In this document: positions 8,820 through 17,171 of the stretch, one piece after another | How the letters are laid out: each line of letters opens with the position of its first letter | Position numbering within the stretch: the stretch's first letter is position 1 | DNA from: Mesorhizobium temperatum | GTDB taxonomy: Bacteria > Pseudomonadota > Alphaproteobacteria > Rhizobiales > Rhizobiaceae | Length of the DNA stretch: 64,000 bases | Direction of reading: 5' to 3' | NCBI RefSeq assembly: GCF_002284575.1 | Contig: NZ_NPKJ01000068.1 | Span: 372,001 to 436,000, forward strand | Program-made: the position numbers and the translations under genes | The notes under the pieces: model-generated | The model's input: only the letters and a program-made list of their open reading frames with translations | Told to the model about the DNA's origin: nothing | Databases searched by the model: none

Positions 8820-9245
8820 ATGGACCGCACCGCAAACGCCGTCTGGAAAGGCAATCTGAAAGAGGGCAAGGGCACGCTCGACACGCAGAGCGGGGCTCTG
8901 AAAGGCACGCCCTACTCGTTCAAGATGCGCTTCGAGGATGAAAGCGGCAAGTCCGGCACCAATCCGGAGGAACTGATCGCGGCGGCGCATGCCGGCTGCT
9001 TTGCCATGCAGCTTTCGCATGTCCTGGCCGAGAACGGCACCCCCGCCACCGAACTCGACGCCAAGGCCGTGGTGACGCTGGTTCCAGGCACCGGCATCAC
9101 CGGAAGCGCGCTCACGCTGGTCGGCAAGGTGCCGGGCATCGATGCCGCGAAATTCCAGGAGCTGGCCGAACAGGCCAAGGTCGGGTGTCCGGTTTCGAAG
9201 GCGCTTGGCGCCATCAAGGTGTCACTCGACGCCAAGCTCGGCTGA
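8820..9245 (+). CDS. osmC: Organic hydroperoxide reductase, OsmC type
   Basis: Thiol peroxidase that reduces organic hydroperoxides. The 141 residues show both family cysteines: Cys60 in AAHAGCFAM and Cys123 in VGCPVSKAL, the catalytic and resolving pair. The spacing and the long N-terminal strand fit the OsmC rather than the Ohr branch. GGAGGAATTC precedes the start codon. It is a single gene followed by a good intrinsic terminator. Confidence 0.93.
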   Translation: MDRTANAVWKGNLKEGKGTLDTQSGALKGTPYSFKMRFEDESGKSGTNPEELIAAAHAGCFAMQLSHVLAENGTPATELDAKAVVTLVPGTGITGSALTLVGKVPGIDAAKFQELAEQAKVGCPVSKALGAIKVSLDAKLG

Positions 9246-9264
9246 GCAGATGGCATGAAGTGAT

Positions 9265-9291
9265 AAACGCCGGCTCCAGGGCTGGCGTTTT
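9265..9291 (+). terminator. Terminator of osmC
   Basis: AAACGCC pairs with GGCGTTT around a short inner stem and loop, and the 3' arm runs into TTTT. It starts about 20 bases after the osmC stop codon. Confidence 0.8.
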
Positions 9292-9318
9292 CATTTGTGG
9301 GCGTCGGCGATCCTTCAC

Positions 9319-9345
9319 ACCCCTCTGTCCGCAGGACAGAGGGGT
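9319..9345. repeat. Short perfect hairpin, fragment of the cccctctgtcc repeat
   Basis: ACCCCTCTGTCC, GCA, then GGACAGAGGGGT make a perfect 12-bp stem. The arm sequence matches the ends of the longer inverted repeats at 10121-10280 and 54912-55075. I read it as a collapsed copy of that family. Remnants of the same motif also occur near 45233 and 59487. Confidence 0.65.
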
Positions 9346-9373
9346 GCTGTCCCTCCGACGCCTCAAAAGGTCG

Positions 9374-10013
9374 TTAGCTTCCTTCGCCGGTCAGCGCGTC
9401 GATTCGTGCGCGCAGCTGTGCGACCTCTTCCTCGAGAGCCTGCACGCGTGCTTCGAAATCCGAGGCCGGCGATGGCGCTTGCAAGGGCGCTGCGGCAGCC
9501 GACAGCTGCACAGGCCCGCTCAAGAGATGCACATAGCGGTCCTCGCGCTGGCCGGGTCCACGATCGATCTGCTGAACGAGCGGCGGCTTGCGGCCAATCA
9601 ACAGGTCGAGATTGCTGCGAAGCTCGTCGATGGAGGGTAGGCGCGCCATGCGCTCGCTGCGCGCCAGCAATTCATATGCGGTCTGCGGACCGCGCAGCAA
9701 CAGCAGCCCAAGCAGCGCAATCTGCGCCGAGGTCAGCGAAAAGCGCTGTGCGACGGACATGCTCGTAACGCTCGACGCGCGAGGCAAAGACCTGCCTGAC
9801 CAAGCCCTTGTGCTCGAGCTGGCCAAGCGCTCGTCTTACCTCGGCAAGCTCGACCGACATCACCGGCTCGCGCGCCGTCTTCTGGTTGGCGGCGGCAAGT
9901 GCCGCATTGAGCGTCAGCGGGTAGATATCGGGCGTCAGTTCCTTCTTTTCGATCAGGCAACCGAGCACGCGCGCTTCTACGGGAGAGAGGATGGGCAGTT
10001 CGGTATCGGTCAT
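9374..10013 (-). pseudogene. YceH-like (DUF480) protein, frameshifted
   Basis: Two overlapping reading frames together match one YceH-type protein of about 215 residues. Residues 1-85 from the start at 10013 include SPVEARVLGCLIEKK and TAREPVMSVELAEVR and end at ERYEH. The rest continues in another frame from SVAQRFSLTSAQIALLG through LLLLRGPQTAYELLAR to a C-terminal coiled coil. The frame change falls near 9758-9765. A net loss of two bases modulo three (for example five bases deleted) would explain it. It may be a true pseudogene or a sequencing error. The family forms tandem winged helices of unknown role. Confidence 0.8.
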
Positions 10014-10120
10014 TGGATAGCTATTGCTGCTGGTTTTTTTGGCACTGTGATGTTCTTTGGCACTGTGAATTTGACAGACATCCGAGCGTTACGACAGAGC
10101 CTCTCAATGTCGGCGGGACA

Positions 10121-10280
10121 GCGCCCCCCTCTGTCCTGCCCGACATCTCCCCCACTTGGGGGGAGATCGGCAGCGTCGCCGATGGCGCCTTTCTTGCAGC
10201 ATTGGCGATTGGCGAAAGCCGTTGCAGCAGCCAATCTCCCCACTTGTGGGGGAGATGTCCGGCAGGACAGAGGGGGGCGC
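10121..10280. repeat. Long inverted repeat, cccctctgtcc family
   Basis: About 47-base arms (10121-10167 and 10234-10280) are near-perfect reverse complements, beginning GCGCCCCCCTCTGTCC and ending in the matching block. Each arm carries its own small palindrome (ctcccccact...gggggag). The intervening 66 bases are not symmetric. No coding capacity is seen. It separates sdhB from the yceH-like gene and could fold into a strong stem in RNA. A degenerate relative lies at 54912-55075. Confidence 0.8.
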
Positions 10281-10323
10281 GAAGGATCGCTGCCTATGAG
10301 AGACGAGGCAGAAACTGCCGGGG

Positions 10324-11103
10324 TCAGACCCTTCTCTCCACCATCATCTTCTTGATCTCGGCGATCGCCTTGGCCGGGTTGAGGCCCTTGGGACAGGTCT
10401 GGGCGCAGTTCATGATGGTATGGCAGCGATAGAGCCGGAACGGGTCTTCGAGATTGTCGAGCCGTTCGCCCGTGGCCTCGTCCCGGGAATCGATCAGCCA
10501 GCGATAGGCCTGCAACAGCGTCGCCGGGCCGAGATAGCGATCGCCGTTCCACCAGTAGCTCGGGCATGAGGTCGAGCAGCAGGCGCACAAGATGCATTCA
10601 TACAGCCCGTCGAGCTTTTCGCGGTCCTCATGGCTCTGCAGCCATTCCTTGGCCGGCTCGGGCGACACCGTCTTCAACCATGGCTCGATCGAAGCGTGCT
10701 GGGCGTAGAAATTGGTGAGATCCGGCACCAGGTCCTTGACCACCGTCATATGCGGCAGGGGGTAGACCTTGATCGCGCCGGAAATGTCGTCGCAGCCCTT
10801 GGTGCAGGCGAGCGTGTTGGAACCGTCGATATTCATGGCGCAGGAGCCGCAAATGCCCTCGCGGCAGGAGCGGCGCAGCGTCAGCGTCGGGTCGATCTTG
10901 TTCTTGATGTAGAGCAGCGCGTCGAGCACCATCGGTCCGCAATCGTCCATGTCGACGAAATAGGTGTCCATGCGCGGGTTCTCGTCATCGTCCGGCGACC
11001 AGCGGTAGATTCGATATTCGCGCAGATTGGTAGCATTCTCCGGCTTCGGCCAGGTTTTCCCGGCCTTGATCTTCGAGTTTTTCGGAAGGGTGAGTTCGAC
11101 CAT
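10324..11103 (-). CDS. sdhB: Succinate dehydrogenase iron-sulfur subunit
   Basis: Electron-transfer subunit of complex II, carrying three Fe-S clusters. The 259 residues show the [2Fe-2S] ligands in CREGICGSCAMNIDG and a later Cys, then the [4Fe-4S] and [3Fe-4S] ligand sets in CILCACCSTSCPS and CHTIMNCAQTCPKGLNP. It is last gene of the sdhC-sdhD-sdhA-DUF3052-sdhB operon. Its start codon overlaps the stop of the DUF3052 gene by one base, suggesting coupled translation. Confidence 0.97.
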   Translation of the reverse strand: MVELTLPKNSKIKAGKTWPKPENATNLREYRIYRWSPDDDENPRMDTYFVDMDDCGPMVLDALLYIKNKIDPTLTLRRSCREGICGSCAMNIDGSNTLACTKGCDDISGAIKVYPLPHMTVVKDLVPDLTNFYAQHASIEPWLKTVSPEPAKEWLQSHEDREKLDGLYECILCACCSTSCPSYWWNGDRYLGPATLLQAYRWLIDSRDEATGERLDNLEDPFRLYRCHTIMNCAQTCPKGLNPAKAIAEIKKMMVERRV

Positions 11104-11540
11104 TACCTCAGGTCCTTTCGGATGACGAGCTTCAGCCCGGACCAGATCCCGTTCACGGCGGCGACCTTCACGTCGACAAGGTCGAGCTTCAGCGCTTGCG
11201 CGCGGATGATATCCTCGGTGACGTCGGTCGGCACCTTCGATGCCTTTTTGGGCCAGGAGACCCAGACCATGCCGTCACGCTTGATTGCAGCCTCGACGCC
11301 GGCGAGGCTGTCCTCGATCTCGGCGCGCTGCCGGGTGAAGGCGTGGACGGCATCGTATTTCCGCGCAGCACCTGAAATCTTCGACCAGTCCGGCAGCCGA
11401 TCGACGTGGGCGAAGTCGACAGCACTGGCCAGATCGTCGAGCTCCGCCGGCAGCGCGATAAAGGCGGCAATCATTCCGTCCTTCAGGCCGAGCTTGGCCG
11501 GAAGAGGCGTGCCCGAATATCCTGAGACCGCCAGCGCCAT
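11103..11540 (-). CDS. DUF3052-family protein in the sdh operon
   Basis: Conserved protein of unknown function, 145 residues, with the family core MVWVSWPKKASK followed by TDVTEDIIR. No membrane segment or signal is visible, so it is probably cytoplasmic. It lies between sdhA and sdhB with a 2-base gap and a 1-base overlap respectively. The ATG at 11540 is chosen; a TTG at 11546 in frame would overlap the sdhA stop. Its place suggests a link to succinate dehydrogenase, but that is inference from position only. Confidence 0.85.
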   Translation of the reverse strand: MALAVSGYSGTPLPAKLGLKDGMIAAFIALPAELDDLASAVDFAHVDRLPDWSKISGAARKYDAVHAFTRQRAEIEDSLAGVEAAIKRDGMVWVSWPKKASKVPTDVTEDIIRAQALKLDLVDVKVAAVNGIWSGLKLVIRKDLR

Positions 11541-11542
11541 CG

Positions 11543-13381
11543 TCAATACACCCTCGCCTTGGGAGCGATCTTGGCCGGGTTGATGCCGCCGTCTGCTTCC
11601 CTAAGCAGCGGCTCGGTGTGCACCGGCCGATAGCTGAGCGACACCTCGCCGGCCTCGCTGAGCCGGGCCAGCGTGTGCTTGCGCCAGTTCGCATCGTCGC
11701 GCGCCGAAAAATCTTCCCGCGCATGCGCGCCGCGGCTCTCCTCGCGCGCCTCGGCGCCATAGACCGTGGTGATGGCGTTGGCCATCAGATTTTCCAGTTC
11801 CAGCGTCTCGACCAGGTCGGAGTTCCAGATCATCGAGCGGTCGAACACTTTTACGTCCTTGAGCTCGCCCCAGATCTGCGAAATGCGCTTGCAGCCGCTT
11901 TCCAGCGATTCCTGCGTGCGGAACACCGCCGCATCGTCCTGCATCGCCTTCTGCATCTTTTCGCGCAGAACCGCGGTCGGCGTCGAGCCGTTGGCATGGC
12001 GCAGCCGGTCGAAGCGGTCCATGATCTTCTCGACCGAGGCTTCGTTGGGCGAGGGGATCGCGGCGTTGCGGTCGATCACCTGGCCTGCCCGGATCGCCGC
12101 CGCGCGGCCGAACACCACCAGATCGATCAGCGAGTTCGAGCCCAGCCGGTTGGCGCCGTGGACGGAGGCGCAGCCGGCTTCGCCGACCGCCATCAGCCCT
12201 GGCGACACCTGGTCCGGGTTCAAGGCGGTGGGGTTGAGCACCTCGCCCCAGTAATTGGTCGGCACGCCGCCCATATTGTAGTGGACCGTCGGCAGTACCG
12301 GGATCGGCTCCTTGGTCAGATCGACGCCGGCAAAGATTTTTGCTGATTCCGAAATCCCCGGAAGTCTCTCGTGCAAAACAGCCGGATCGAGGTGGTCGAG
12401 GTGGAGAAAAATATGGTCCTTGTTCTTGCCGACGCCGCGTCCCTCGCGGATCTCCAGCGTCATGCAGCGCGAGACCACATCGCGCGAGGCAAGGTCCTTG
12501 GCTGATGGCGCATAGCGCTCCATGAAGCGCTCGCCTTCGGAGTTGACGAGATAGCCGCCCTCGCCGCGCGCGCCCTCGGTGATCAGGCAGCCGGCGCCGT
12601 AGATGCCGGTCGGGTGGAACTGCACGAACTCCATATCCTGCAGCGGCAGCCCGGCCCGCGCCGCCATGCCGCCGCCGTCGCCGGTGCAAGTGTGCGCCGA
12701 GGTCGCCGAAAAATAGGCGCGGCCATAGCCGCCGGTCGCCAGCACCACCATTTTTGCCGAAAAGCGGTGGATGGTGCCGTCGTCCAAGTTCCAGGCGACG
12801 ACACCAGTGCAGGTGCCGTCCGGCTCCATGATCAGGTCGAGCGCGAAATACTCGATGAAGAACTGCGCGTTGTTCTTCAGCGACTGGCCGTAGAGCGTAT
12901 GCAGGATGGCGTGGCCGGTGCGGTCTGCGGCCGCACAGGTGCGCTGCACCGGCGGGCCGTCGCCGAAATTCATCATGTGGCCGCCGAACGGCCGCTGGTA
13001 GATCTTGCCCTCTTCGGTGCGCGAGAACGGCACGCCGTAATGCTCGAGCTCGTAGACGGCGGCAGGTGCTTCGCGCACCAGATATTCCATGGCGTCGACG
13101 TCGCCGAGCCAGTCCGATCCTTTAACGGTGTCGTACATGTGCCACTGCCAGGAATCGGGGCCCATATTGGACAGCGAGGCGGCGATGCCGCCCTGAGCGG
13201 CGACAGTGTGCGACCGCGTCGGGAAAACCTTGGTGATGCAGGCGGTGCGCAGGCCCTGTTCGGCCATGCCGAGCGTGGCGCGCAGGCCGGCGCCGCCGGC
13301 GCCGACGACCACGACGTCGAATTTGTGGTCGACATAGGTATAGGCGGACGCCGTGTTGGCGTTTGTCGCGTCCTTGGCCAA
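11543..13381 (-). CDS. sdhA: Succinate dehydrogenase flavoprotein subunit
   Basis: Oxidises succinate to fumarate and passes electrons to SdhB. The 612 residues begin with the FAD motif VVVVGAGGAGLRA, have the covalent-FAD histidine His58 in RSHTVAAQGG, and show family motifs such as FHPTGIYGAGCL and HGANRLGSNSL. The start is TTG at 13381: a GGAGG lies about 9 bases upstream and no ATG or GTG fits. It follows sdhD by three bases. Confidence 0.97.
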   Translation of the reverse strand: MAKDATNANTASAYTYVDHKFDVVVVGAGGAGLRATLGMAEQGLRTACITKVFPTRSHTVAAQGGIAASLSNMGPDSWQWHMYDTVKGSDWLGDVDAMEYLVREAPAAVYELEHYGVPFSRTEEGKIYQRPFGGHMMNFGDGPPVQRTCAAADRTGHAILHTLYGQSLKNNAQFFIEYFALDLIMEPDGTCTGVVAWNLDDGTIHRFSAKMVVLATGGYGRAYFSATSAHTCTGDGGGMAARAGLPLQDMEFVQFHPTGIYGAGCLITEGARGEGGYLVNSEGERFMERYAPSAKDLASRDVVSRCMTLEIREGRGVGKNKDHIFLHLDHLDPAVLHERLPGISESAKIFAGVDLTKEPIPVLPTVHYNMGGVPTNYWGEVLNPTALNPDQVSPGLMAVGEAGCASVHGANRLGSNSLIDLVVFGRAAAIRAGQVIDRNAAIPSPNEASVEKIMDRFDRLRHANGSTPTAVLREKMQKAMQDDAAVFRTQESLESGCKRISQIWGELKDVKVFDRSMIWNSDLVETLELENLMANAITTVYGAEAREESRGAHAREDFSARDDANWRKHTLARLSEAGEVSLSYRPVHTEPLLREADGGINPAKIAPKARVY

Positions 13382-13384
13382 AAC

Positions 13385-13780
13385 TCAGCCTCCAAATGCC
13401 AGTTTGAGCAGGGCGAAGATCGAGGCGACGCCGACCACTACGGGAAAGAACGTGTTGAGGGCGAGCAGCGCCAGCCTCATGCCCTCGCCATGCACATAGT
13501 CCTCGATGATCGCCTGCATGCCGAGCCGCATATGGTAGAGCCCGGACAAGAGCACCAGGGCCAGGACCAGCGCCACGAACGGGTTGGCAAGTGCGGCGCG
13601 CACTTCCGCATAGCCGGCGCCATTCAGCGCGATCAGGAAGCCGACGAAAAACAGGATCAGCGGGATGTTGGCGATCGCCGTCAGGCGCTGGCGCCAGAAA
13701 TGCTCCGTGCCCTCGCGGGCGGAGCCGAGGCCGCGAACCTTCGCCAGCGGCGTGCGCATGTCGGTGTTGTGGTGGCTCAC
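13385..13780 (-). CDS. sdhD: Succinate dehydrogenase membrane anchor SdhD
   Basis: Small membrane subunit that with SdhC binds haem b and ubiquinone. The 131 residues have a hydrophilic N-terminus (VRGLGSAREGTEHFWRQRLTA, shared by alphaproteobacterial SdhD) and three hydrophobic helices, with HMRLGMQAIIEDYVHGE between the second and third. The motif carries the probable haem-ligand His and the conserved Asp-Tyr. The gene lies two bases after sdhC and three before sdhA. Confidence 0.93.
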   Translation of the reverse strand: MSHHNTDMRTPLAKVRGLGSAREGTEHFWRQRLTAIANIPLILFFVGFLIALNGAGYAEVRAALANPFVALVLALVLLSGLYHMRLGMQAIIEDYVHGEGMRLALLALNTFFPVVVGVASIFALLKLAFGG

Positions 13781-13782
13781 GA

Positions 13783-14202
13783 TCAGGCCCCCCGCGCCAT
13801 ATAGCCGGCGATCCAGATCAGCAGCGTCAGTACAATCGAGCCGGCCAGCGTCGCCCAGGCGATCCTCGAGGCCGTATCCTTTTCAAGACCTGCCCCGGTG
13901 TCCCAGATCAGGTGGCGCACGCCGCCCAGCATGTGGTGCATCAGCGCCCAGGTATAGAAGAACAGCACCAGCCGCCCCAGCCACGAGCCGAAGGCCCAGT
14001 TGACGGCATCGAAGGTAGCTTGCGAGCTCGCCGCCGCCATCAGCCACAGGGCGACCAGCAGCGTGCCGAAATAGAGCGCGCCACCGGTGATGCGATGGAT
14101 GATCGACATCGTCATCGTGATCGGCGGTCGATAGACGGTCAGATGCGGCGAAAGCGGCCGTTCACGTCTGGCAAATTCGCGGGTGGCTGGTGATTTGCTC
14201 AT
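13783..14202 (-). CDS. sdhC: Succinate dehydrogenase cytochrome b556 subunit SdhC
   Basis: Membrane anchor and quinone-binding subunit of complex II, first gene of the operon. The 139 residues contain the signature RPLSPHLTVYRPP, then SIIHRITGGALYFG at the first helix, and HHMLGGVRHLIWD with the haem-ligand His, across three membrane segments. The start at 14202 is preceded by GGGGGAG; the frame continues upstream but without family similarity. The upstream 240 bases reach to the second MITE-like element. Confidence 0.94.
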   Translation of the reverse strand: MSKSPATREFARRERPLSPHLTVYRPPITMTMSIIHRITGGALYFGTLLVALWLMAAASSQATFDAVNWAFGSWLGRLVLFFYTWALMHHMLGGVRHLIWDTGAGLEKDTASRIAWATLAGSIVLTLLIWIAGYMARGA

Positions 14203-14444
14203 GGCTCCCCCAGTTCGGCGTCTCTGGAGCCCCAGGTGGAAATGCGGCATTACCGCTTCCGGTTGCGACTTCGGACAGCCGGTTTCTAATGCGCTTTTTG
14301 CACCGCGTCAAAGCCGGAAAATCGTTTCGAAAACGTAATTTAGTCTGACAAAAGAGCGGTGTTTCGCTTCAATCGATTAGGGCGAGACCCAAAGCCGGCG
14401 CAATGTTCGCTGCGATGCAACATATCTGCCCGACTTGGGCGTCC

Positions 14445-14664
14445 AGGGTGTGTTGAGATTCAGGTCAGGCCGAGTCGAAAAGGTAGCTTACGAGAACCGG
14501 AGCGGAGCGTACATTTCCGTACGTGAGCCCGCGCATGATCCCGTGGTCATGCGCAAAATCAAAGTTCTAAAGCGTCCTTTGCGCCCAAAAGGGCGCACGG
14601 CGCGGTAGGTAAGCGCAGGAAGCTGCCCTTTGCAGGCCGGCCTCACCTGAATATCAGCACACCC
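14445..14664. mobile_element. MITE-like element, copy 2
   Basis: A 220-base unit of the same family as 7211-7412. The left end (A)GGGTGTGTTGAGATTCAGGT and the reverse complement of the right end, GGGTGTGCTGATATTCAGGT, match at 18 of 20 positions. The interior shares blocks with copy 1 (gagaaccggagcggagc, acgtgagcccgc, gcgtcctttgcgc) but carries an extra palindrome around 14534-14560. No gene is visible. It lies between sdhC and the lipoprotein gene, 2 bases after the latter's stop codon. Confidence 0.72.
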
Positions 14665-14666
14665 GG

Positions 14667-15029
14667 TCAGCGGGTGCAGGTCAGCGGGGTGGCGCCGCCC
14701 TTCATCACCAGCGCGTCGCGTCCGTCGATCACGATTGCGTCATGCGCCTCGCCGAAGCGGCTGCTTTGATTGGCGGGCGAGGCCGGCAGGTCCTCTCTGG
14801 CGCCGTCCGGGCCAAGCACGCGCACCGAGGTGCCGAGGTTTTCGATGGTGATCCTGGCGCCATCGGCGCAATTGTAAGTCGCGACGCGCGGCTGCCGTGC
14901 CGTCGAATCGGTCGTGGTGGCCGCGAGCGGATTTCCGGCCTTCGGCGCATTGGTCTGCGACACGCAGGCAGCAGTGATCAGCAATGGGAAAAGCGCAGGC
15001 GTTATCCGAAACGTCCGGCGGAACGCCAT
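14667..15029 (-). CDS. MliC-like lipoprotein (lysozyme inhibitor family)
   Basis: Probable membrane-bound inhibitor of C-type lysozyme. The 120 residues start with a lipoprotein signal ending in LLITAAC, then a linker, then a domain with the MliC pattern: TYNCADGARITI, a basic-poor central strand, and a closing GGATPLTC whose Cys would pair with the first. GGAGGC lies about 6 bases before the start. The assignment rests on this pattern, and the domain is divergent. Confidence 0.72.
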   Translation of the reverse strand: MAFRRTFRITPALFPLLITAACVSQTNAPKAGNPLAATTTDSTARQPRVATYNCADGARITIENLGTSVRVLGPDGAREDLPASPANQSSRFGEAHDAIVIDGRDALVMKGGATPLTCTR

Positions 15030-15268
15030 ATGCTGCCTCCCTGCGCGTCAATCCAGCCGCGATGCTTTGCCAAGATCACCCGCGCCACGCTCGACCCTGG
15101 GCGAGGGTGCGGGCAAGCATGGCCGAAAGATGGCCGCAGCCTTCCAAGGCGTCGGATATTAACCATGTTTGCTGAGACCTGGCTGCCAGCAGGGCCGGCC
15201 TCTTAACAAAGGTTAAGAAAAGGTTAATTTGCGATTCAAGGAAGACTCTCTGACAAATGGGAGACGCC

Positions 15269-15619
15269 ATGCGTTCGAATTCAGGCAGATCGCGCCTTCC
15301 GGCGCTCATCCTGGTGGCGGTGGCCATCGGCTTCGCAGCACCGGCACTCGCCGGGACGCGCGACCGCGTCTACGCCGATTCCTTCGGCAATCTCGTCATC
15401 GAGAGCGCCGCCGGCTACAAGCGCATCCTCGTTGGCGACGGCAACCTGGCCAAGGAACTGTCTGACTACACCGGCGCCGGCCAGCCCAAAATCTATGAAA
15501 ACGACGCGGATGACGTCAGCAGCCGCGACTGCTACCGGCCGCCGGTTTTCGTGAAGGGCCGCAGTTATATGTACGGCCTTTCCGACGGCGAGATGCCCGA
15601 ACTCAGCCCCTGCCGCTGA
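15269..15619 (+). CDS. Exported hypothetical protein
   Basis: A 116-residue protein with a clear signal peptide (basic start, LPALILVAVAIGFAAPALA, cleavage after ALA) and a short mature part with two cysteines, suggesting a periplasmic protein with one disulfide. I do not recognise a family. The start at 15269 has GGGAGACGCC just upstream; a Met four codons earlier would overlap that site. Its 3' end overlaps the convergent diguanylate cyclase gene by 17 bases. Confidence 0.75.
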   Translation: MRSNSGRSRLPALILVAVAIGFAAPALAGTRDRVYADSFGNLVIESAAGYKRILVGDGNLAKELSDYTGAGQPKIYENDADDVSSRDCYRPPVFVKGRSYMYGLSDGEMPELSPCR

Positions 15620-16826
15620 TCTTCGGCCCGGCGTTGGCGACAGCCGTCTGCCGGGTGGCGATTGACCCTATCGAGATGCGCACGCAATCGCGTCCGCTGC
15701 CCTTCGCTTGATAGAGCGCTTCGTCGGCGCGCTGCAGCAGGTCGGAAAAAGCTTCGGCCGGGTGAAGCTCGGCAACGCCGAAGCTGGCGGTGCAACGATG
15801 GTGCGCCGGCAGACAGTCTATCGGCAAGGCTCCGAAAGCGCTGCGCGTGCCTTCGGCGAAGAGCCGCGCGGCGGCGAGGTTGGTTCCGGGCAGGATGATG
15901 GCGAATTCCTCACCACCGATGCGGCCGGCGACGTGGTGATCGGCGGCCGCATCACGCAGGAAGCCGGCAAAGGCCTCGATGACCCGGTCGCCGGATGCGT
16001 GGCCGAAACTGTCGTTAATGCTCTTGAAATGATCGAGGTCGGCGATGACCAATGCGACCGGAATACCCCTGCGCACGGCGTCACGCATCGCGAGCTCGGC
16101 ATGACGTTCGAAGCCGCCCCGGTTGAGCAGCCTCGATAGCGTGTCCGTCTCCGACTTCGACGTCGCCTCGGCGAGCACGTCACGGACCAGAATGACCAGA
16201 ATGAGAAGCGCGATTGTCATGCCGAATACCGTGCCTAGTGATTGCGACACCAGAGCGTAGTTGCTCTGCAGGTAGGCCTGCGGATTGACGCCCCAGCCGC
16301 CCAATGCATGGGCGATGAACGGCTTGCTCACGAATTGCAGGGCGCTGGCCGCCAGAACGGCCATCAGCGCACGGTCGAGCCAATCGCGTCTTTGTCTGGA
16401 CGACCAGACGATGGCGACGCCGACGAACTGCATGGCCGCATAGGGAAGCTGGTAGGCCATCATGCGGGCAGGCGACTGGCGCGGCAGATCCTGCACGAAA
16501 TACACGGCCACGGTGGCCGCAAACAGGAAGACGAGCATCGGCCCCCAGGGCGGCGCCACGCCGTATTTATGGGCAAGCCCGCCATTGAAGGCGATGGTGG
16601 CGCCCAGGAAAACGGCGAAGCCCGCGACGACCGCGGGTCGCGCATTGTCGAAGACCGGAATGCTGAACTCGATGGCGAAATAGGCCATCCCGAGCAGATA
16701 ACCGAAGACCAGCCAGCGCGCCGGCGCGCGCGCCACATCGTTGAACGAGATGGTCATGAAGGCAGCCGCCAGCAGGCCGGCGACGAGCAGGTTAATTGCA
16801 AGGATGAACTCTGCGCCGCCGCCCAT
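15603..16826 (-). CDS. Membrane-bound diguanylate cyclase (GGDEF)
   Basis: Makes cyclic di-GMP from GTP. The 407-residue protein has about six to seven N-terminal membrane segments (residues 5-205) and a C-terminal GGDEF domain with DTLSRLLNRGGFE, DLDHFKSINDSFGH and an intact active-site GGEEF near residue 303. I see no EAL domain. The Met at 16826 is chosen because the preceding 11 codons are unlikely coding. What the membrane sensor reads cannot be told. Confidence 0.9.
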   Translation of the reverse strand: MGGGAEFILAINLLVAGLLAAAFMTISFNDVARAPARWLVFGYLLGMAYFAIEFSIPVFDNARPAVVAGFAVFLGATIAFNGGLAHKYGVAPPWGPMLVFLFAATVAVYFVQDLPRQSPARMMAYQLPYAAMQFVGVAIVWSSRQRRDWLDRALMAVLAASALQFVSKPFIAHALGGWGVNPQAYLQSNYALVSQSLGTVFGMTIALLILVILVRDVLAEATSKSETDTLSRLLNRGGFERHAELAMRDAVRRGIPVALVIADLDHFKSINDSFGHASGDRVIEAFAGFLRDAAADHHVAGRIGGEEFAIILPGTNLAAARLFAEGTRSAFGALPIDCLPAHHRCTASFGVAELHPAEAFSDLLQRADEALYQAKGSGRDCVRISIGSIATRQTAVANAGPKISGRG

Positions 16827-16904
16827 GTGGTTTTCGCACTCCCTGCGCCAGCAAATCACGAACGGGCGAAAAAGACGTTAACGCGAGCCCGGGCGCGGAT
16901 GCGA

Positions 16905-17171
16905 TCAGCCAGCTTTGAGCGGTTCCACAACGAGCACCGTTTCCGACCGTTCATAGGCCGACCGTTCATAGGATAGCCGCACGCTGTCGCGGCCGTTCCG
17001 TTTGGCTTTGTAAAGCGCCTTGTCGGCGCGGCGCATCAGCGGCTCCAGCCCTTCCTCGCCGGTGCGGGGCGTCACGCCGAAGCTCGCGGTCACTCTTGTG
17101 CCGGACGGGAGCCCGTCGACGCTGCCAATGCTTCCGAAGCAGCCAAACACGTCGGGGCTCTCGCGGTCCAA
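16905..17171 (-). pseudogene. C-terminal fragment of a GGDEF domain
   Basis: The frame encodes only the end of a diguanylate cyclase: GTRVTASFGVTPR, then a loop, then PLMRRADKALYKAKRNGRD, the last helix and strand of a GGDEF domain. The catalytic GGDEF itself is absent and no start fits a complete gene. It directly adjoins another gene fragment at 17172. The missing N-terminal part may be the piece at 20840-21042 on the same strand. Confidence 0.75.
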
